From Thermodesulfobacteriaceae bacterium (GTDB taxonomy: Bacteria > Desulfobacterota > Thermodesulfobacteria > Thermodesulfobacteriales > Thermodesulfobacteriaceae), in assembly GCA_015494725.1 (NCBI GenBank), contig WGAR01000022.1, positions 1 to 12,956 on the forward strand: DNA of 12,956 nt, given 5' to 3'. The notes beneath the pieces were generated by a model. The model searched no databases, had not been told where the DNA came from, and was given only the letters and a program-made list of their open reading frames with translations. Positions 1 through 7,589 of this stretch are shown here, one piece after another (within the stretch, counting starts at the first letter, position 1; the number at the start of each line of letters is the position of its first letter). Both the position numbers and the translations under genes were made by a program.

Positions 1-152
1 TGGCCGGGGTATATTTGGAAAAGATGGGACGCAGCGAGGCCCTTTCCGTGTGGAAGGAACTGGCCGGCGGAAACTCCACCGAGGCCCGTCTGGCGCAGGG
101 CATTCTGCGGAGCCTTCAGCTGGTGGATGAGGCCCGAGAGGTAATATATTAG
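1..152 (+). CDS. C-terminal fragment of a TPR-like protein (5' end outside window)
   Basis: An open frame with codons starting at base 3 runs from the window edge to a TAG at 150-152, giving 49 visible residues. The fragment is helical and includes LEKMGRSEALSVWKEL and ARLAQGILRSLQLVDEAREV. The spacing of Leu, Ala and Gly recalls the helix pairs of a tetratricopeptide repeat, but only about one and a half units are visible, so the family is a guess. The stop lies 4 bases before the ATG of the sigma-54 activator, which suggests that the two genes are co-transcribed. The function cannot be told from this fragment. Confidence 0.6.
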   Translation, partial: AGVYLEKMGRSEALSVWKELAGGNSTEARLAQGILRSLQLVDEAREVIY

Positions 153-156
153 AATC

Positions 157-1461
157 ATGGCTACAAGCATCTGGCTGGTTTCCGCACGGCCGGAAATCCT
201 GGGCCTGAAGGACCTCCTATCCCCCGAAGGGGTGGAGTGTCTTTCCTTTTCGGATCTTTCCCAGCTTCCCGCTCCGAACCAGGGCCCTGCGGTAATGGTG
301 GTCGAGGTGTCAAGAGAGGGTCCTTCTCCGCGTCGAATTCTTGACGACCTCAAAAGACGCTGGCCCGGATCCCGGGTGATCTTTCTGGCCGAGGAGGTGA
401 ATTTGGAAGAGGCCGTGGCCTCGGTCAAAGCCGGGGCCTATGACTTCCGGCTGCTGCATACCGACCCCGAGGTGCTCCGAAGACTGATCCTTCAGGCCCT
501 TCACGACGCGGCCGGACCGACGGGGGAGGAAAGGTTCCTCACCCGGGACCCGAAGTTGCGAGCCCTCCTGGAGAAGCTGCGTTCGGTGGCTCGAAGTAAA
601 GCCCCCATCCTTATCACCGGAGAATCCGGGACCGGGAAGGAGGTGCTGGCCCGCTGGATCCACGAGACCAGTGATCGTGCCCGGGGGCCTTTCCTGGCCA
701 TTAACTGCGCCGCCCTGCCCGAGGCCCTGCTGGAATCGGAGCTTTTCGGGTACGAAAAAGGGGCCTTTTCCGGGGCTCTCCACCGCAAGAAAGGCAAATT
801 CGAACTGGCAGACGGAGGGACCCTCCTCCTGGACGAGATCAGCGAAATGCCTCTGCCCCTTCAGGCCAAACTCCTCCGGGTGCTTCAGGAGGGAGAGATA
901 GATCGTCTGGGAGGGGCCTATCCCATAAAGGTGGATGTGCGGATTCTGGCCACCACCAACCGGGACCTGGAAGCGGAGGTAGCGGCCGGACGCTTTCGCC
1001 AGGATCTTTACTTTCGTCTTAACGTTATCCCCGTGCGTCTGCCTCCTCTCCGGGAACGTCCTCAGGATATTCCCTTTCTGGCCCAGCATTTTTTGCGGGA
1101 GTTCGCCCGGGCCTACGGAAAATCCATCCAGGGATTCGCACCGGAAGTAATGGAAGCCTTTCAAAACTATGATTTTCCGGGAAACGTACGCGAACTCAAG
1201 AATCTGGTGGAAAGGGCGGTATTGTGGTGCGAGGGGCCGCAAATAACCCTGAAGGACCTTTTATGGAGCCCGGGAGACCCGGAGAAAGCCCCCTCCCCTT
1301 CTTCTCCGCTCAAACCCTTACGAGAGCTGGAAAGAGAGGCCATCCTTGAAGCCCTCCGGGCCTGTGGAGGGAACCGCACCCGGGCCGCAGAACTCCTGGG
1401 CATCAGCGTACGCACCCTGCGGAACAAACTCCGGGCCTATCGGGCACAGGGTTTGCTATAG
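157..1461 (+). CDS. Sigma-54-dependent flagellar transcriptional activator (FlbD/FlrA type) with degenerate receiver
   Basis: This 434-residue bacterial enhancer-binding protein should use ATP hydrolysis to open sigma-54 RNA polymerase complexes. Residues about 1-118 form a receiver-like domain that has lost its chemistry: the acidic pair after strand 1 is absent, the phospho-acceptor Asp is replaced by Glu50 (VMVVEVS), and the usual Lys of the KP motif is missing (GAYDFRLLHTDP). Residues about 128-370 are the AAA+ domain, with Walker A GESGTGKE (155-162), the sigma-54 contact loop GAFSGA (202-207), Walker B GGTLLLDE (220-227), arginine-finger region FRQDLYFRLN (280-289) and GNVREL (342-347). 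A Fis-type helix-turn-helix closes the protein (about 404-427, ending RTLRNKLRAYR, much like FlbD). The next gene is flgB, and a sigma-54 promoter sits in the last codons of this one, so it is most likely the flagellar activator. No strong ribosome site precedes the ATG, so translation may be coupled to the upstream gene. Confidence 0.93.
   Translation: MATSIWLVSARPEILGLKDLLSPEGVECLSFSDLSQLPAPNQGPAVMVVEVSREGPSPRRILDDLKRRWPGSRVIFLAEEVNLEEAVASVKAGAYDFRLLHTDPEVLRRLILQALHDAAGPTGEERFLTRDPKLRALLEKLRSVARSKAPILITGESGTGKEVLARWIHETSDRARGPFLAINCAALPEALLESELFGYEKGAFSGALHRKKGKFELADGGTLLLDEISEMPLPLQAKLLRVLQEGEIDRLGGAYPIKVDVRILATTNRDLEAEVAAGRFRQDLYFRLNVIPVRLPPLRERPQDIPFLAQHFLREFARAYGKSIQGFAPEVMEAFQNYDFPGNVRELKNLVERAVLWCEGPQITLKDLLWSPGDPEKAPSPSSPLKPLRELEREAILEALRACGGNRTRAAELLGISVRTLRNKLRAYRAQGLL
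1442..1457 (+). promoter_or_regulatory. Sigma-54 (-24/-12) promoter for the flgB operon
   Basis: The sequence gggcacagggtttgct matches the consensus TGGCACG-N4-TTGCW except at the first and seventh bases. The invariant GG (1443-1444) and GC (1455-1456) are separated by exactly 10 bases. Initiation about 12 bases after the GC would fall near 1468, just ahead of the flgB ribosome site at 1471-1480. The element lies within the final codons of the upstream sigma-54 activator gene. That location, plus the flagellar target, argues that it is real rather than chance. Confidence 0.8.
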
Positions 1462-1485
1462 AAATTTAACGGGAGGTGAGCCGAG

Positions 1486-1881
1486 GTGTTCGGACGTCTT
1501 TTCGAGAAGACCTGGAATGTAGTGGCCCGCAGCCTGAGGTTGCGCATCCTGCGACACGAGGTCCTTTCGGCCAACATTGCCAATGTAGATACCCCGGGTT
1601 ATCGACGCAAAGACATCCCCTTCGAAAAGATCATGCGGGCCTACCTGGGAGAGGAATCCCTTCCCCTCCGGCGCACCCGTCCCCGCCATCTATCCCTGGT
1701 CTCCACGGAAGGAAAGATAGAGACCATACAACCCGAAGACGTGGGGACCCCGAACAATGTCTCCCTGGAGGAGGAAATGTCCAAACTCATGGAGAATCAC
1801 CTCCTTTATCAGGCCACGGTTCAGGCCCTGATAAAGGAGGTCCAGCTCATGCGAGAGGCCATCACCGAGGGAGGTAGATAA
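1486..1881 (+). CDS. flgB: Flagellar proximal rod protein FlgB
   Basis: This 131-residue protein has the usual FlgB length. FlgB is a proximal rod subunit of the basal body and is exported by the flagellar type III apparatus without a cleaved signal peptide. The conserved N-terminal rod motif ANIANVDTPGYRRKD lies at about residues 30-44, and the C-terminal helix (NHLLYQATVQALIKEVQLMR) is the partner coiled-coil segment of axial proteins. The start is GTG at 1486, supported by the ribosome site gggaggtgag at 1471-1480. It is the first gene behind the sigma-54 promoter and ends 2 bases before flgC. Confidence 0.95.
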   Translation: MFGRLFEKTWNVVARSLRLRILRHEVLSANIANVDTPGYRRKDIPFEKIMRAYLGEESLPLRRTRPRHLSLVSTEGKIETIQPEDVGTPNNVSLEEEMSKLMENHLLYQATVQALIKEVQLMREAITEGGR

Positions 1882-1883
1882 TT

Positions 1884-2288
1884 ATGAGGTTGCTTACCGC
1901 CCTTCGTCTGGCCGCAGGGGGTCTTCTGGCCCAGAGGACCAGACTTAACGTGGCGGCCATGAATCTGGCCAATGCCGAGGTTACTCGCACCGCTGAAGGA
2001 GGCCCTTACCGGGCCAAGGATGTCATTCTGGCCGCCGAACCCCTGGAGGGAGAGGATGTCGAGGGGGTGAAGGTGGTGGGGATCGTGGATGATCCGGCTC
2101 CATTCAAGGAGGTCTATGATCCCTCCCATCCGGATGCGGACGCCCGGGGGATGGTGAAATACCCCAATGTGGACATCCTCACCGAAATGGTGGAACTGCT
2201 TTCCGCCGGACGGGCCTATGAAGCCAATCTCACCGTGGCGAACCTTACCCGGGATCTTTTCCTCAAAACGCTGGACATCCTGCGTTAG
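1884..2288 (+). CDS. flgC: Flagellar proximal rod protein FlgC
   Basis: This 134-residue protein is a proximal rod subunit that assembles with FlgB and FliE. The N-terminal rod motif is recognisable as MNLANAEVTRTAEGGPYRAKD (variant of the usual NxANxxT pattern), the middle carries VKYPNVDILTEMVEL, and the end has the typical GRAYEANLTVANLTRDLFLKT. The ATG follows flgB by 2 bases and uses the ribosome site gggaggt that overlaps the flgB end. The gene order flgB-flgC-fliE is the standard one for rod operons. Confidence 0.95.
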   Translation: MRLLTALRLAAGGLLAQRTRLNVAAMNLANAEVTRTAEGGPYRAKDVILAAEPLEGEDVEGVKVVGIVDDPAPFKEVYDPSHPDADARGMVKYPNVDILTEMVELLSAGRAYEANLTVANLTRDLFLKTLDILR

Positions 2289-2298
2289 GAGGTCAACC

Positions 2299-2583
2299 AT
2301 GAAAGTTCAGAACCTTTCCCTTAAGGCCTGGCCGGATATTCTCGCCCCTCCAGATAAAAAGCCCCGGGGGTTTGAGGAGCTTCTTCGGGCCAAACTCAGG
2401 GAGGTGGATCAGGACCAGAAGGAGGCCCTCTTCAGGCTTCAGGCCTTTGCTGCGGGCAAGGACACGGATGTGGCCGGGCTGAGTATGGCCCTGGCCCGGG
2501 CCGAACTCTCCTTCCGGATGGTCCTGCGGATCCGAAACAAGATCCTGGAGGCCTATCAGGAGATCATGAGGATGCAGATCTAA
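2299..2583 (+). CDS. fliE: Flagellar hook-basal body protein FliE
   Basis: FliE is a small protein that links the MS ring to the proximal rod. The reading frame is open further upstream, but the ATG at 2299 is chosen because taggaggtcaacc places a strong ribosome site before it and because the resulting 94 residues fit the family. The C-terminal half is diagnostic: LSFRMVLRIRNKILEAYQEI followed by MRMQI matches the conserved FliE tail. It lies 10 bases after flgC and 13 bases before fliF. Confidence 0.93.
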   Translation: MKVQNLSLKAWPDILAPPDKKPRGFEELLRAKLREVDQDQKEALFRLQAFAAGKDTDVAGLSMALARAELSFRMVLRIRNKILEAYQEIMRMQI

Positions 2584-2596
2584 AGGGTGAAAGTTT

Positions 2597-4165
2597 ATGA
2601 AGTGGCCTCAACCCCGCGAGGTAGTTGAACAGCTGCGCACCTTTTATCAGGGTCTGGGAAGGGAGCAGAAGATCCTGGGAGGGGTCCTCATCCTTCTTAC
2701 CGTGGCCGGACTCGTAGGCCTGATCCTCTGGGCCTCCCGCACGGAGTGGGGGCTTCTTTATCGGGGCCTGCCCCAGGACAGTGCCGCCGAGGTGGTCAGT
2801 TATCTCAAAAGCAAGAACATTCCCTACAAACTGGAGCCCGGGGGGACCATTCGGGTTCCCCGGGACAAGGTCCTGGAGTTGCGGATGGAGATCGCCGCCC
2901 AGGGTCTGGTAGGGGGCCCCGGTCCGGGTTTCGAATTATTTGATAAGGGACACATCGGAGCCACGGAATTCCTGCAGAGGGTCAATTATCAGAGGGCGCT
3001 GGAGGGGGAACTGGCCCGCACCATAATGAGTTTGAGGGCCATAAAGTATGCCCGGGTCCATCTGGCCCTCCCCCGGGAGAGTCTCTTTATCGAGGAGGCC
3101 AAACCCCCCAAGGCTTCGGTTTTCGTGGCGCTTAAGCCCGGGTATCAGCTTACCCGCCGGGAGATCCTGGGTATCGTAAACCTGGTTTCCGGAGCGGTTA
3201 CCGGACTTACCCCGGAAAACATCTCCATCGTGGACTCCACCGGAAGGCTTCTTTATCGAGGACATCGTGCGGAAGAGGAGGTTTCGGCCACGCAGCTGGC
3301 CTATCAACGCCGTCTGGAGGAATGGTACAAATCCAAGGTGGAGGAACTGCTGGCCCGGGCCCTGGGGCCGGGGAAGGCCGTGGCCCAGGTATCCCTGGAG
3401 ATAGACTTTGATAAGGGTTCGGTGCGGGAGGAATCCTACGATCCGGAAATGACCGCGGTGGTCTCGGAATCGATAGAGGAGTCCTCCAAGACCTCCCGGG
3501 CGGCCGGAGGCCCGGCGGGAGTAAAGGGAGCGCTCGCGGCCAAGGCCGAGGGAAATCTAGGGGTGAAGACCCCGGGGGAGGTTTCCTCTCGCAAGAAGAT
3601 TATCCGGAATTATGAACCCAGCCGGGTCCTCAAACAGATCTCCCTTGCTCCGGGAAAGGTAAAGCGTCTTTCTGTAGCGGTATTGGTGGACGAAAAGAGT
3701 ATCCCCAAAGAGGAAAAACAGGCTAAACTGGAATGGATAAGAAAATTGGTGGAGGGAGCGGTAGGATATAACCCGGATCGGGGAGATGTGGTGGAGGTTT
3801 CCACCTTCCCCTTCCACACCGAAAAGATCAAGGGGCCGGCGGTGTGGATGGAATATCTAAGCCGTTTTCTGAAGCCTCTTCTGGAATTCCTGGTGGTGGT
3901 CCTGGTGCTACTTCTGGTGGTGCGTCCGCTGGTAAAAGGGCTGGTGGAAAAGAAACCCCCTGCGGAGATGGAGATGGCGGAGGGCGAGGAGAGAGCCGCC
4001 CTGGAGGAAGAGGAGGCCCGACCCCTGCCGCACGAAATGGCCCTGGGTATCGTCCAGAGCAGTCCGGAACGGGCGGCTCTTCTGGTGAAGAAATGGCTGC
4101 TTGAGGAGTCGGCGGAGGAACGGGCCCGGGCCCTTAAGGAAGCCTCGATGAAGGAGGCGGCCTAA
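2597..4165 (+). CDS. fliF: Flagellar MS-ring protein FliF
   Basis: FliF forms the inner-membrane MS ring on which the rod, switch and export gate are built. At 522 residues it has the normal length. Two membrane helices are visible: residues about 27-47 (ILGGVLILLTVAGLVGLIL) and 424-444 (FLKPLLEFLVVVLVLLLVV). Between them lies the periplasmic part with ring-building motifs, including VPRDKVLELRMEIAAQGL (about 88-105), ARVHLALPRESLF (152-164) and KKIIRNYEPSR (333-343). The cytoplasmic tail is acidic (about 455-475) and ends in a helix (about 480-515) of the type that binds FliG. The stop TAA is immediately followed by the fliG ATG, and the fliG ribosome site aaggagg (4151-4157) is inside the fliF end. 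Confidence 0.97.
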   Translation: MKWPQPREVVEQLRTFYQGLGREQKILGGVLILLTVAGLVGLILWASRTEWGLLYRGLPQDSAAEVVSYLKSKNIPYKLEPGGTIRVPRDKVLELRMEIAAQGLVGGPGPGFELFDKGHIGATEFLQRVNYQRALEGELARTIMSLRAIKYARVHLALPRESLFIEEAKPPKASVFVALKPGYQLTRREILGIVNLVSGAVTGLTPENISIVDSTGRLLYRGHRAEEEVSATQLAYQRRLEEWYKSKVEELLARALGPGKAVAQVSLEIDFDKGSVREESYDPEMTAVVSESIEESSKTSRAAGGPAGVKGALAAKAEGNLGVKTPGEVSSRKKIIRNYEPSRVLKQISLAPGKVKRLSVAVLVDEKSIPKEEKQAKLEWIRKLVEGAVGYNPDRGDVVEVSTFPFHTEKIKGPAVWMEYLSRFLKPLLEFLVVVLVLLLVVRPLVKGLVEKKPPAEMEMAEGEERAALEEEEARPLPHEMALGIVQSSPERAALLVKKWLLEESAEERARALKEASMKEAA

Positions 4166-5176
4166 ATGGCCAAACTCGACCCGGAAAAGCTTACCGGCCC
4201 GCAGAAAGCAGCCATATTCCTTATGGTCATGGGGGAAGAATTTACCTCCCAGGTCTATAAATATCTGGACGAAGACGACATCAAACGCATCGGCGTGGAG
4301 ATGGCCAAACTCGATTATGTGCCGGCGGAGGCGGTCAAGAAGGTGCTGGAGGAGGCTAACATAGAGGCCAAAGAGATCATGGCCGATCTTTCGGTCTCCC
4401 CGGAAGAATTTCTTAAAGAAAGTCTGGTCAAGGCCTACGGAGAAAAGGGCAAGATCCTCTGGGAGGAAATTAAAAAGGAGATCGGTCCGGAAACCTTCAA
4501 AAAATTGAAAAAACTGGACCCCAAGACCGTGGCCAACTTCCTGCGCAACGAACATCCGCAGACCATCGCCATTGTGCTGGTACACCTGGACTCCGATCTG
4601 GCCGGTCAGATCCTCCAGTTTCTCCCGGAAAAAATCCGTTCGGAGGTACTTCTTCGCATCGCCCTCCTGGATAAGGTGGATCCGGAAATTGTGCAGGAGA
4701 TCAGCAACGCCCTGGAGGAAGAGCTTCAAACCGTGGGAGGGGTGCTGGGCAAAAAACTGGGGGGAACGGAAAAGGCTGCAGAGATCATCTCTCATGCCGG
4801 ACGCGAACTGGAGGAAGAGATCCTTTCGGATATCGAGGAGGAAAATCCCACCCTGGCCGAAGAGATCCGGAAGTACCTCTTTACCTTCGAGGACTTTCTC
4901 AAGGTGGACGATCTGGCCATTCAGACCCTCCTGCGGGAGATCTCCACCGACGATCTGCGCCTGGCTCTCAAGGGTGCCTCCGAGGAGGTACGGGAGAAGT
5001 TCTTCCGCAACATGAGTGAGCGGGCGGCCACCCTCCTCAAGGAGGATCTGGAGGTCATGGGGCCGGTGCGGGTCTCGGATGTGGAAAAGGCCCAGCAGAA
5101 TATCATCAAAGTGGCCAAGCGTCTGGAACAGGAAGGGAAGATCATCCTGGGAGGCGGGGAGGAGGAGTTTGTCTAG
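4166..5176 (+). CDS. fliG: Flagellar motor switch protein FliG
   Basis: FliG is the rotor protein that binds FliF on one side and FliM plus the stator on the other, and so transmits torque. The 336-residue length is standard. The N-terminal FliF-binding domain starts with LTGPQKAAIFLMVMG (about 9-23). The middle-domain motif EHPQ is at 129-132, and the flexible motif corresponding to MFVF reads LFTFEDF (238-244). The C-terminal torque helix carries the alternating charges seen in the family (about 257-287, including REISTDDLRLALKG and REKFFRNMSERAA). The gene abuts fliF with no gap. Its last 8 bases overlap the TTG start proposed for fliH. Confidence 0.97.
   Translation: MAKLDPEKLTGPQKAAIFLMVMGEEFTSQVYKYLDEDDIKRIGVEMAKLDYVPAEAVKKVLEEANIEAKEIMADLSVSPEEFLKESLVKAYGEKGKILWEEIKKEIGPETFKKLKKLDPKTVANFLRNEHPQTIAIVLVHLDSDLAGQILQFLPEKIRSEVLLRIALLDKVDPEIVQEISNALEEELQTVGGVLGKKLGGTEKAAEIISHAGRELEEEILSDIEEENPTLAEEIRKYLFTFEDFLKVDDLAIQTLLREISTDDLRLALKGASEEVREKFFRNMSERAATLLKEDLEVMGPVRVSDVEKAQQNIIKVAKRLEQEGKIILGGGEEEFV
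5158..5171 (+). promoter_or_regulatory. Ribosome site that fixes the TTG start of fliH
   Basis: The purine run at 5156-5167 gives a GGAGG core at 5158-5162, then a 6-base spacer and TTG at 5169-5171. No ATG or GTG in the fliH frame gives the conserved N-terminus, and the residues after the TTG (SRILKSSIVRVSRW) look like the conserved FliH start. The TTG assignment is therefore favoured. Confidence 0.75.
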
Positions 5177-5855
5177 GATCCTCAAGTCTTCCATCGTTCG
5201 GGTAAGCCGATGGGCCGCGGAAAAACGGGCCTCGGCTACCGGTGCGGCGGAGGAGGAAAAGCTCTCCCTGGAGAGACAGCGGGGTTTCGAACAGGGCTAT
5301 CAGGAAGGGTACCGGGAAGGTTTTGAGGCCGGACACGCCGAGGGGTTTGAAAAAGGGTACCTGGAGGGAAAGAGCCGGGCCGAAAAAGAAATAGCACAGA
5401 AAAAAGCCCTGCTTGAAGCGGAATTAAGTGAAAGAATTAAAGCAGTGGATCAATTTATGGCTTCCCTGCGGGAGAGTGCTTCCCGGGCGGTGCTTTCCCT
5501 GGATCGAGAGATTCTGGGGCTTCTCAAACTGCTGGCCCAGAAGCTCCTTTTCAAGGAGACCCTTCGGGACGAAACCATTATCCTTAGGGTCATAAGGGAG
5601 GCCCTTAAGGAGGTGGCTGAGGGGGCCCGGGTGGTGATAAAGGTCCATCCCCAGGAGGCGGAGTTCCTCAAGGCCCTGAACCTTCAGAGTCTTTCCTCAC
5701 GGAGTTTTGCGGAGATCCGTCTGGAGGAGGACCCTTCGGTTACCCCCGGGGGTTGTATCCTGGAGACCGATTTCGGCACGGTAGATGCCACCCTGGAGAA
5801 CCGCTGGGCGGAGATCTTAAAGGCCCTGGAGGAGGCCGCGGGGCATGAGGGTTAA
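5169..5855 (+). CDS. fliH: Flagellar export ATPase regulator/stator FliH (TTG start)
   Basis: FliH binds FliI as a dimer, holds it at the export gate and restrains its ATPase. It is homologous to the peripheral stalk of F/V-type ATPases. With a TTG start the protein has 228 residues. It opens with SRILKSS, like many FliH proteins. Residues about 37-66 contain the hallmark four-residue glycine repeats (GFEQGYQEGYREGFEAG, then HAEGFEKGYLEG), which let helices pack closely. A long helical segment and a C-terminal FliI-binding domain follow (including DPSVTPGGCILETDFGTVDA, then ENRWAEIL). The start overlaps fliG by 8 bases and the end overlaps fliI by 11. Reading further upstream in this frame is possible but would run inside fliG and is not believable. 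Confidence 0.88.
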   Translation: MSRILKSSIVRVSRWAAEKRASATGAAEEEKLSLERQRGFEQGYQEGYREGFEAGHAEGFEKGYLEGKSRAEKEIAQKKALLEAELSERIKAVDQFMASLRESASRAVLSLDREILGLLKLLAQKLLFKETLRDETIILRVIREALKEVAEGARVVIKVHPQEAEFLKALNLQSLSSRSFAEIRLEEDPSVTPGGCILETDFGTVDATLENRWAEILKALEEAAGHEG

Positions 5856-7152
5856 TTCGCTGGAAAAATATCGTCTGGCCCTGGCCCGGGTAAAACCGGT
5901 GTTATCCTGCGGTTACGTGAAGCAGGTGGTGGGGCTGGTGGTAGAGGCCGAGGGGCCCCCGCTCAAAATCGGTGATCTCTGTCGAATTAAAACCTCTTCC
6001 GGGGAAATTCTGGCCGAGGTTTCCGGTTTCCGGGAGAACAGGCTCCTTCTCATTCCCCTGGGAAATCCCATCGGGATCGAACCCGGAAATCGAGTCCTGG
6101 CCTGTGAGGATCGAAGGGCTCCGGTGGGAAGGGAATTGCTGGGACGAGTGGTCAACGCCCTGGGGGAGCCCCTGGACGGAAGGCCCCTGCCCTATCTTTC
6201 CGAGAACTATCCCCTTTACAACGATCCCCTGCGGCCCTTTGAAAGGGATCGTATCCAGGAACCGCTGGATCTGGGTATTCGGGCCATAAATGCCCTTCTC
6301 ACCGTGGGCAAAGGCCAGCGAATCGCCATCATGGCCGGCTCCGGGGTGGGAAAGAGCACCCTTCTGGGGATGATCGCCCGCCATACCAAGGCCGACGTAA
6401 ACGTTATCGCCCTGGTGGGAGAACGGGGAAGAGAGGTGCGGGAATTTATCGAACGGGACCTGGGGGAGGAAGGCCTCAGGCGCTCCGTGCTGGTGGTAGC
6501 CACGGCGGACGAGCCCCCTCCCCTGAGAATGCGAGGGGCCTACTATGCCACGGCGGTGGCGGAATTCTTCCGCGACCAGGGACTGGACGTGCTCCTGATG
6601 ATGGATTCCCTGACCCGTTTCTGTATGGCTGCCCGGGAGGTGGGGCTTTCCATAGGCGAACCTCCCACCGCCCGGGGATATACCCCCTCGGTTTTTGCCC
6701 ACCTGCCCCGGCTTCTGGAACGAATGGGCCCCAAACGGGGGGGAGGAAGTATTACCGGGATCTATACCGTCCTGGTGGAAGGGGACGATTTCAACGAACC
6801 GGTGGCGGATGCGGTAAGAGCCATCGCCGATGGTCACATTGTTCTCTCGCGGGATCTGGCCCAGGAGGGGCATTATCCGGCCATAGATGTTCTCTCCAGT
6901 GTGAGCCGTTTGATGCGGGATCTTGCCTCCCGCGAACACTATCAGGCCGCGGTGGAGCTGATCCGCCTTCTGGCTATTTACCGCCGGGCCGAGGACCTGA
7001 TCAACATCGGGGCCTATGTCAAGGGGAGCAATCCGGAAATAGATCGAGCCCTGGAAAAAATAGAGGCCATCAAGGCCTTCCTGCGGCAGGAGGTGGAGGA
7101 ACGGGCCGATCTCGAGGAAAGTCTCCGGGCTCTTAAGGAGGTGATTTCGTGA
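5845..7152 (+). CDS. fliI: Flagellum-specific protein-export ATPase FliI
   Basis: FliI is the hexameric ATPase that assists unfolding and delivery of flagellar substrates to the type III export gate. The 435 residues align with F1-beta-like ATPases. The N-terminal barrel spans about 20-90. Walker A GSGVGKST is at 165-172, the VGERGREV motif at 191-198, Walker B LLMMDSLTRF at 250-259, and the type III ATPase signature PPTARGYTPSVFAHLPRLLE at 273-292. The ATG at 5845 has GGAGGAGG at 5828-5835 and overlaps the fliH end by 11 bases. The last 4 bases are shared with the GTG start of fliJ. Confidence 0.97.
   Translation: MRVNSLEKYRLALARVKPVLSCGYVKQVVGLVVEAEGPPLKIGDLCRIKTSSGEILAEVSGFRENRLLLIPLGNPIGIEPGNRVLACEDRRAPVGRELLGRVVNALGEPLDGRPLPYLSENYPLYNDPLRPFERDRIQEPLDLGIRAINALLTVGKGQRIAIMAGSGVGKSTLLGMIARHTKADVNVIALVGERGREVREFIERDLGEEGLRRSVLVVATADEPPPLRMRGAYYATAVAEFFRDQGLDVLLMMDSLTRFCMAAREVGLSIGEPPTARGYTPSVFAHLPRLLERMGPKRGGGSITGIYTVLVEGDDFNEPVADAVRAIADGHIVLSRDLAQEGHYPAIDVLSSVSRLMRDLASREHYQAAVELIRLLAIYRRAEDLINIGAYVKGSNPEIDRALEKIEAIKAFLRQEVEERADLEESLRALKEVIS
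7135..7145 (+). promoter_or_regulatory. Full-length Shine-Dalgarno sequence for fliJ
   Basis: The 11 bases aaggaggtgat are fully complementary to the common bacterial 16S rRNA 3' tail. The GGAGG core (7137-7141) lies 7 bases before the GTG start at 7149. The element is inside the end of fliI and would support strong reinitiation at fliJ. Confidence 0.8.
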
Positions 7153-7589
7153 AAAGACCTCCCCGGATCCTGGATACCCTGGTCTATATCCGCAAGTTAC
7201 GGGAAGAGCGGGCCCGGGAGAGGCTGGCTGCGGCCCTGAAGGCCCTGGAGGAGGCCCGACGGGATCTTCAAACGGTGCGGGATACCCGAAGCTCTCTCTA
7301 TGAGGAACTCCGGCAAAAAGACCTTTCCGGAGGGGATCTCCGTTTGCTGGGGGAAGGAATGGAAGGCCTCTTTCGGGAGACCTTTCGCCTGGAGGAAAAA
7401 CTTAAGGCCCGAAGCTCGGAGATGGAAAGCCTGAAGACGGAATTACGTCGGGCCTATCAGGAACGAAGGGTCTCGGAGAGACTCCGGGAAAGGCTCTGGT
7501 GGCGATATCGTCGAGAAGAAGAAAGGGTCTTTTATCGGGAACTCGACGATCTTACCCTTATGCGGGAGTCCCGTTCTCGAAAAAGATGA
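7149..7589 (+). CDS. fliJ: Flagellar export chaperone FliJ
   Basis: FliJ is a small coiled-coil protein that sits in the FliI ring like the gamma stalk of F1 ATPase and helps export. The 146 residues are almost entirely helical and highly charged (for example KLREERARERLAAALKALEE and RRAYQERRVSERLRERLWWR), with no membrane segment. Sequence alone would leave only a generic coiled coil, but length, charge pattern and the position right after fliI make FliJ the clear choice. The GTG start at 7149 overlaps the fliI stop (GTGA), and the stop overlaps the next start (ATGA). Confidence 0.88.
   Translation: MKRPPRILDTLVYIRKLREERARERLAAALKALEEARRDLQTVRDTRSSLYEELRQKDLSGGDLRLLGEGMEGLFRETFRLEEKLKARSSEMESLKTELRRAYQERRVSERLRERLWWRYRREEERVFYRELDDLTLMRESRSRKR

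Noticed and set aside
310..1242. Long minus-strand open frame of 310 codons inside the sigma-54 activator gene
   Set aside because: It lies antisense to a gene with complete AAA+ motifs, shows no recognisable domain, and GC-rich codon bias readily keeps such shadow frames open.
3908..5194. Minus-strand open frame of 428 codons across the fliF end and fliG
   Set aside because: It spans two well-defined genes on the other strand, and its translation is a His/Phe/Leu-rich mirror of Glu/Lys codons with no family features.
5300..5370. Glycine repeats of fliH considered as a novel repeat element
   Set aside because: Four-residue glycine repeats are a known hallmark of FliH and need no new explanation.
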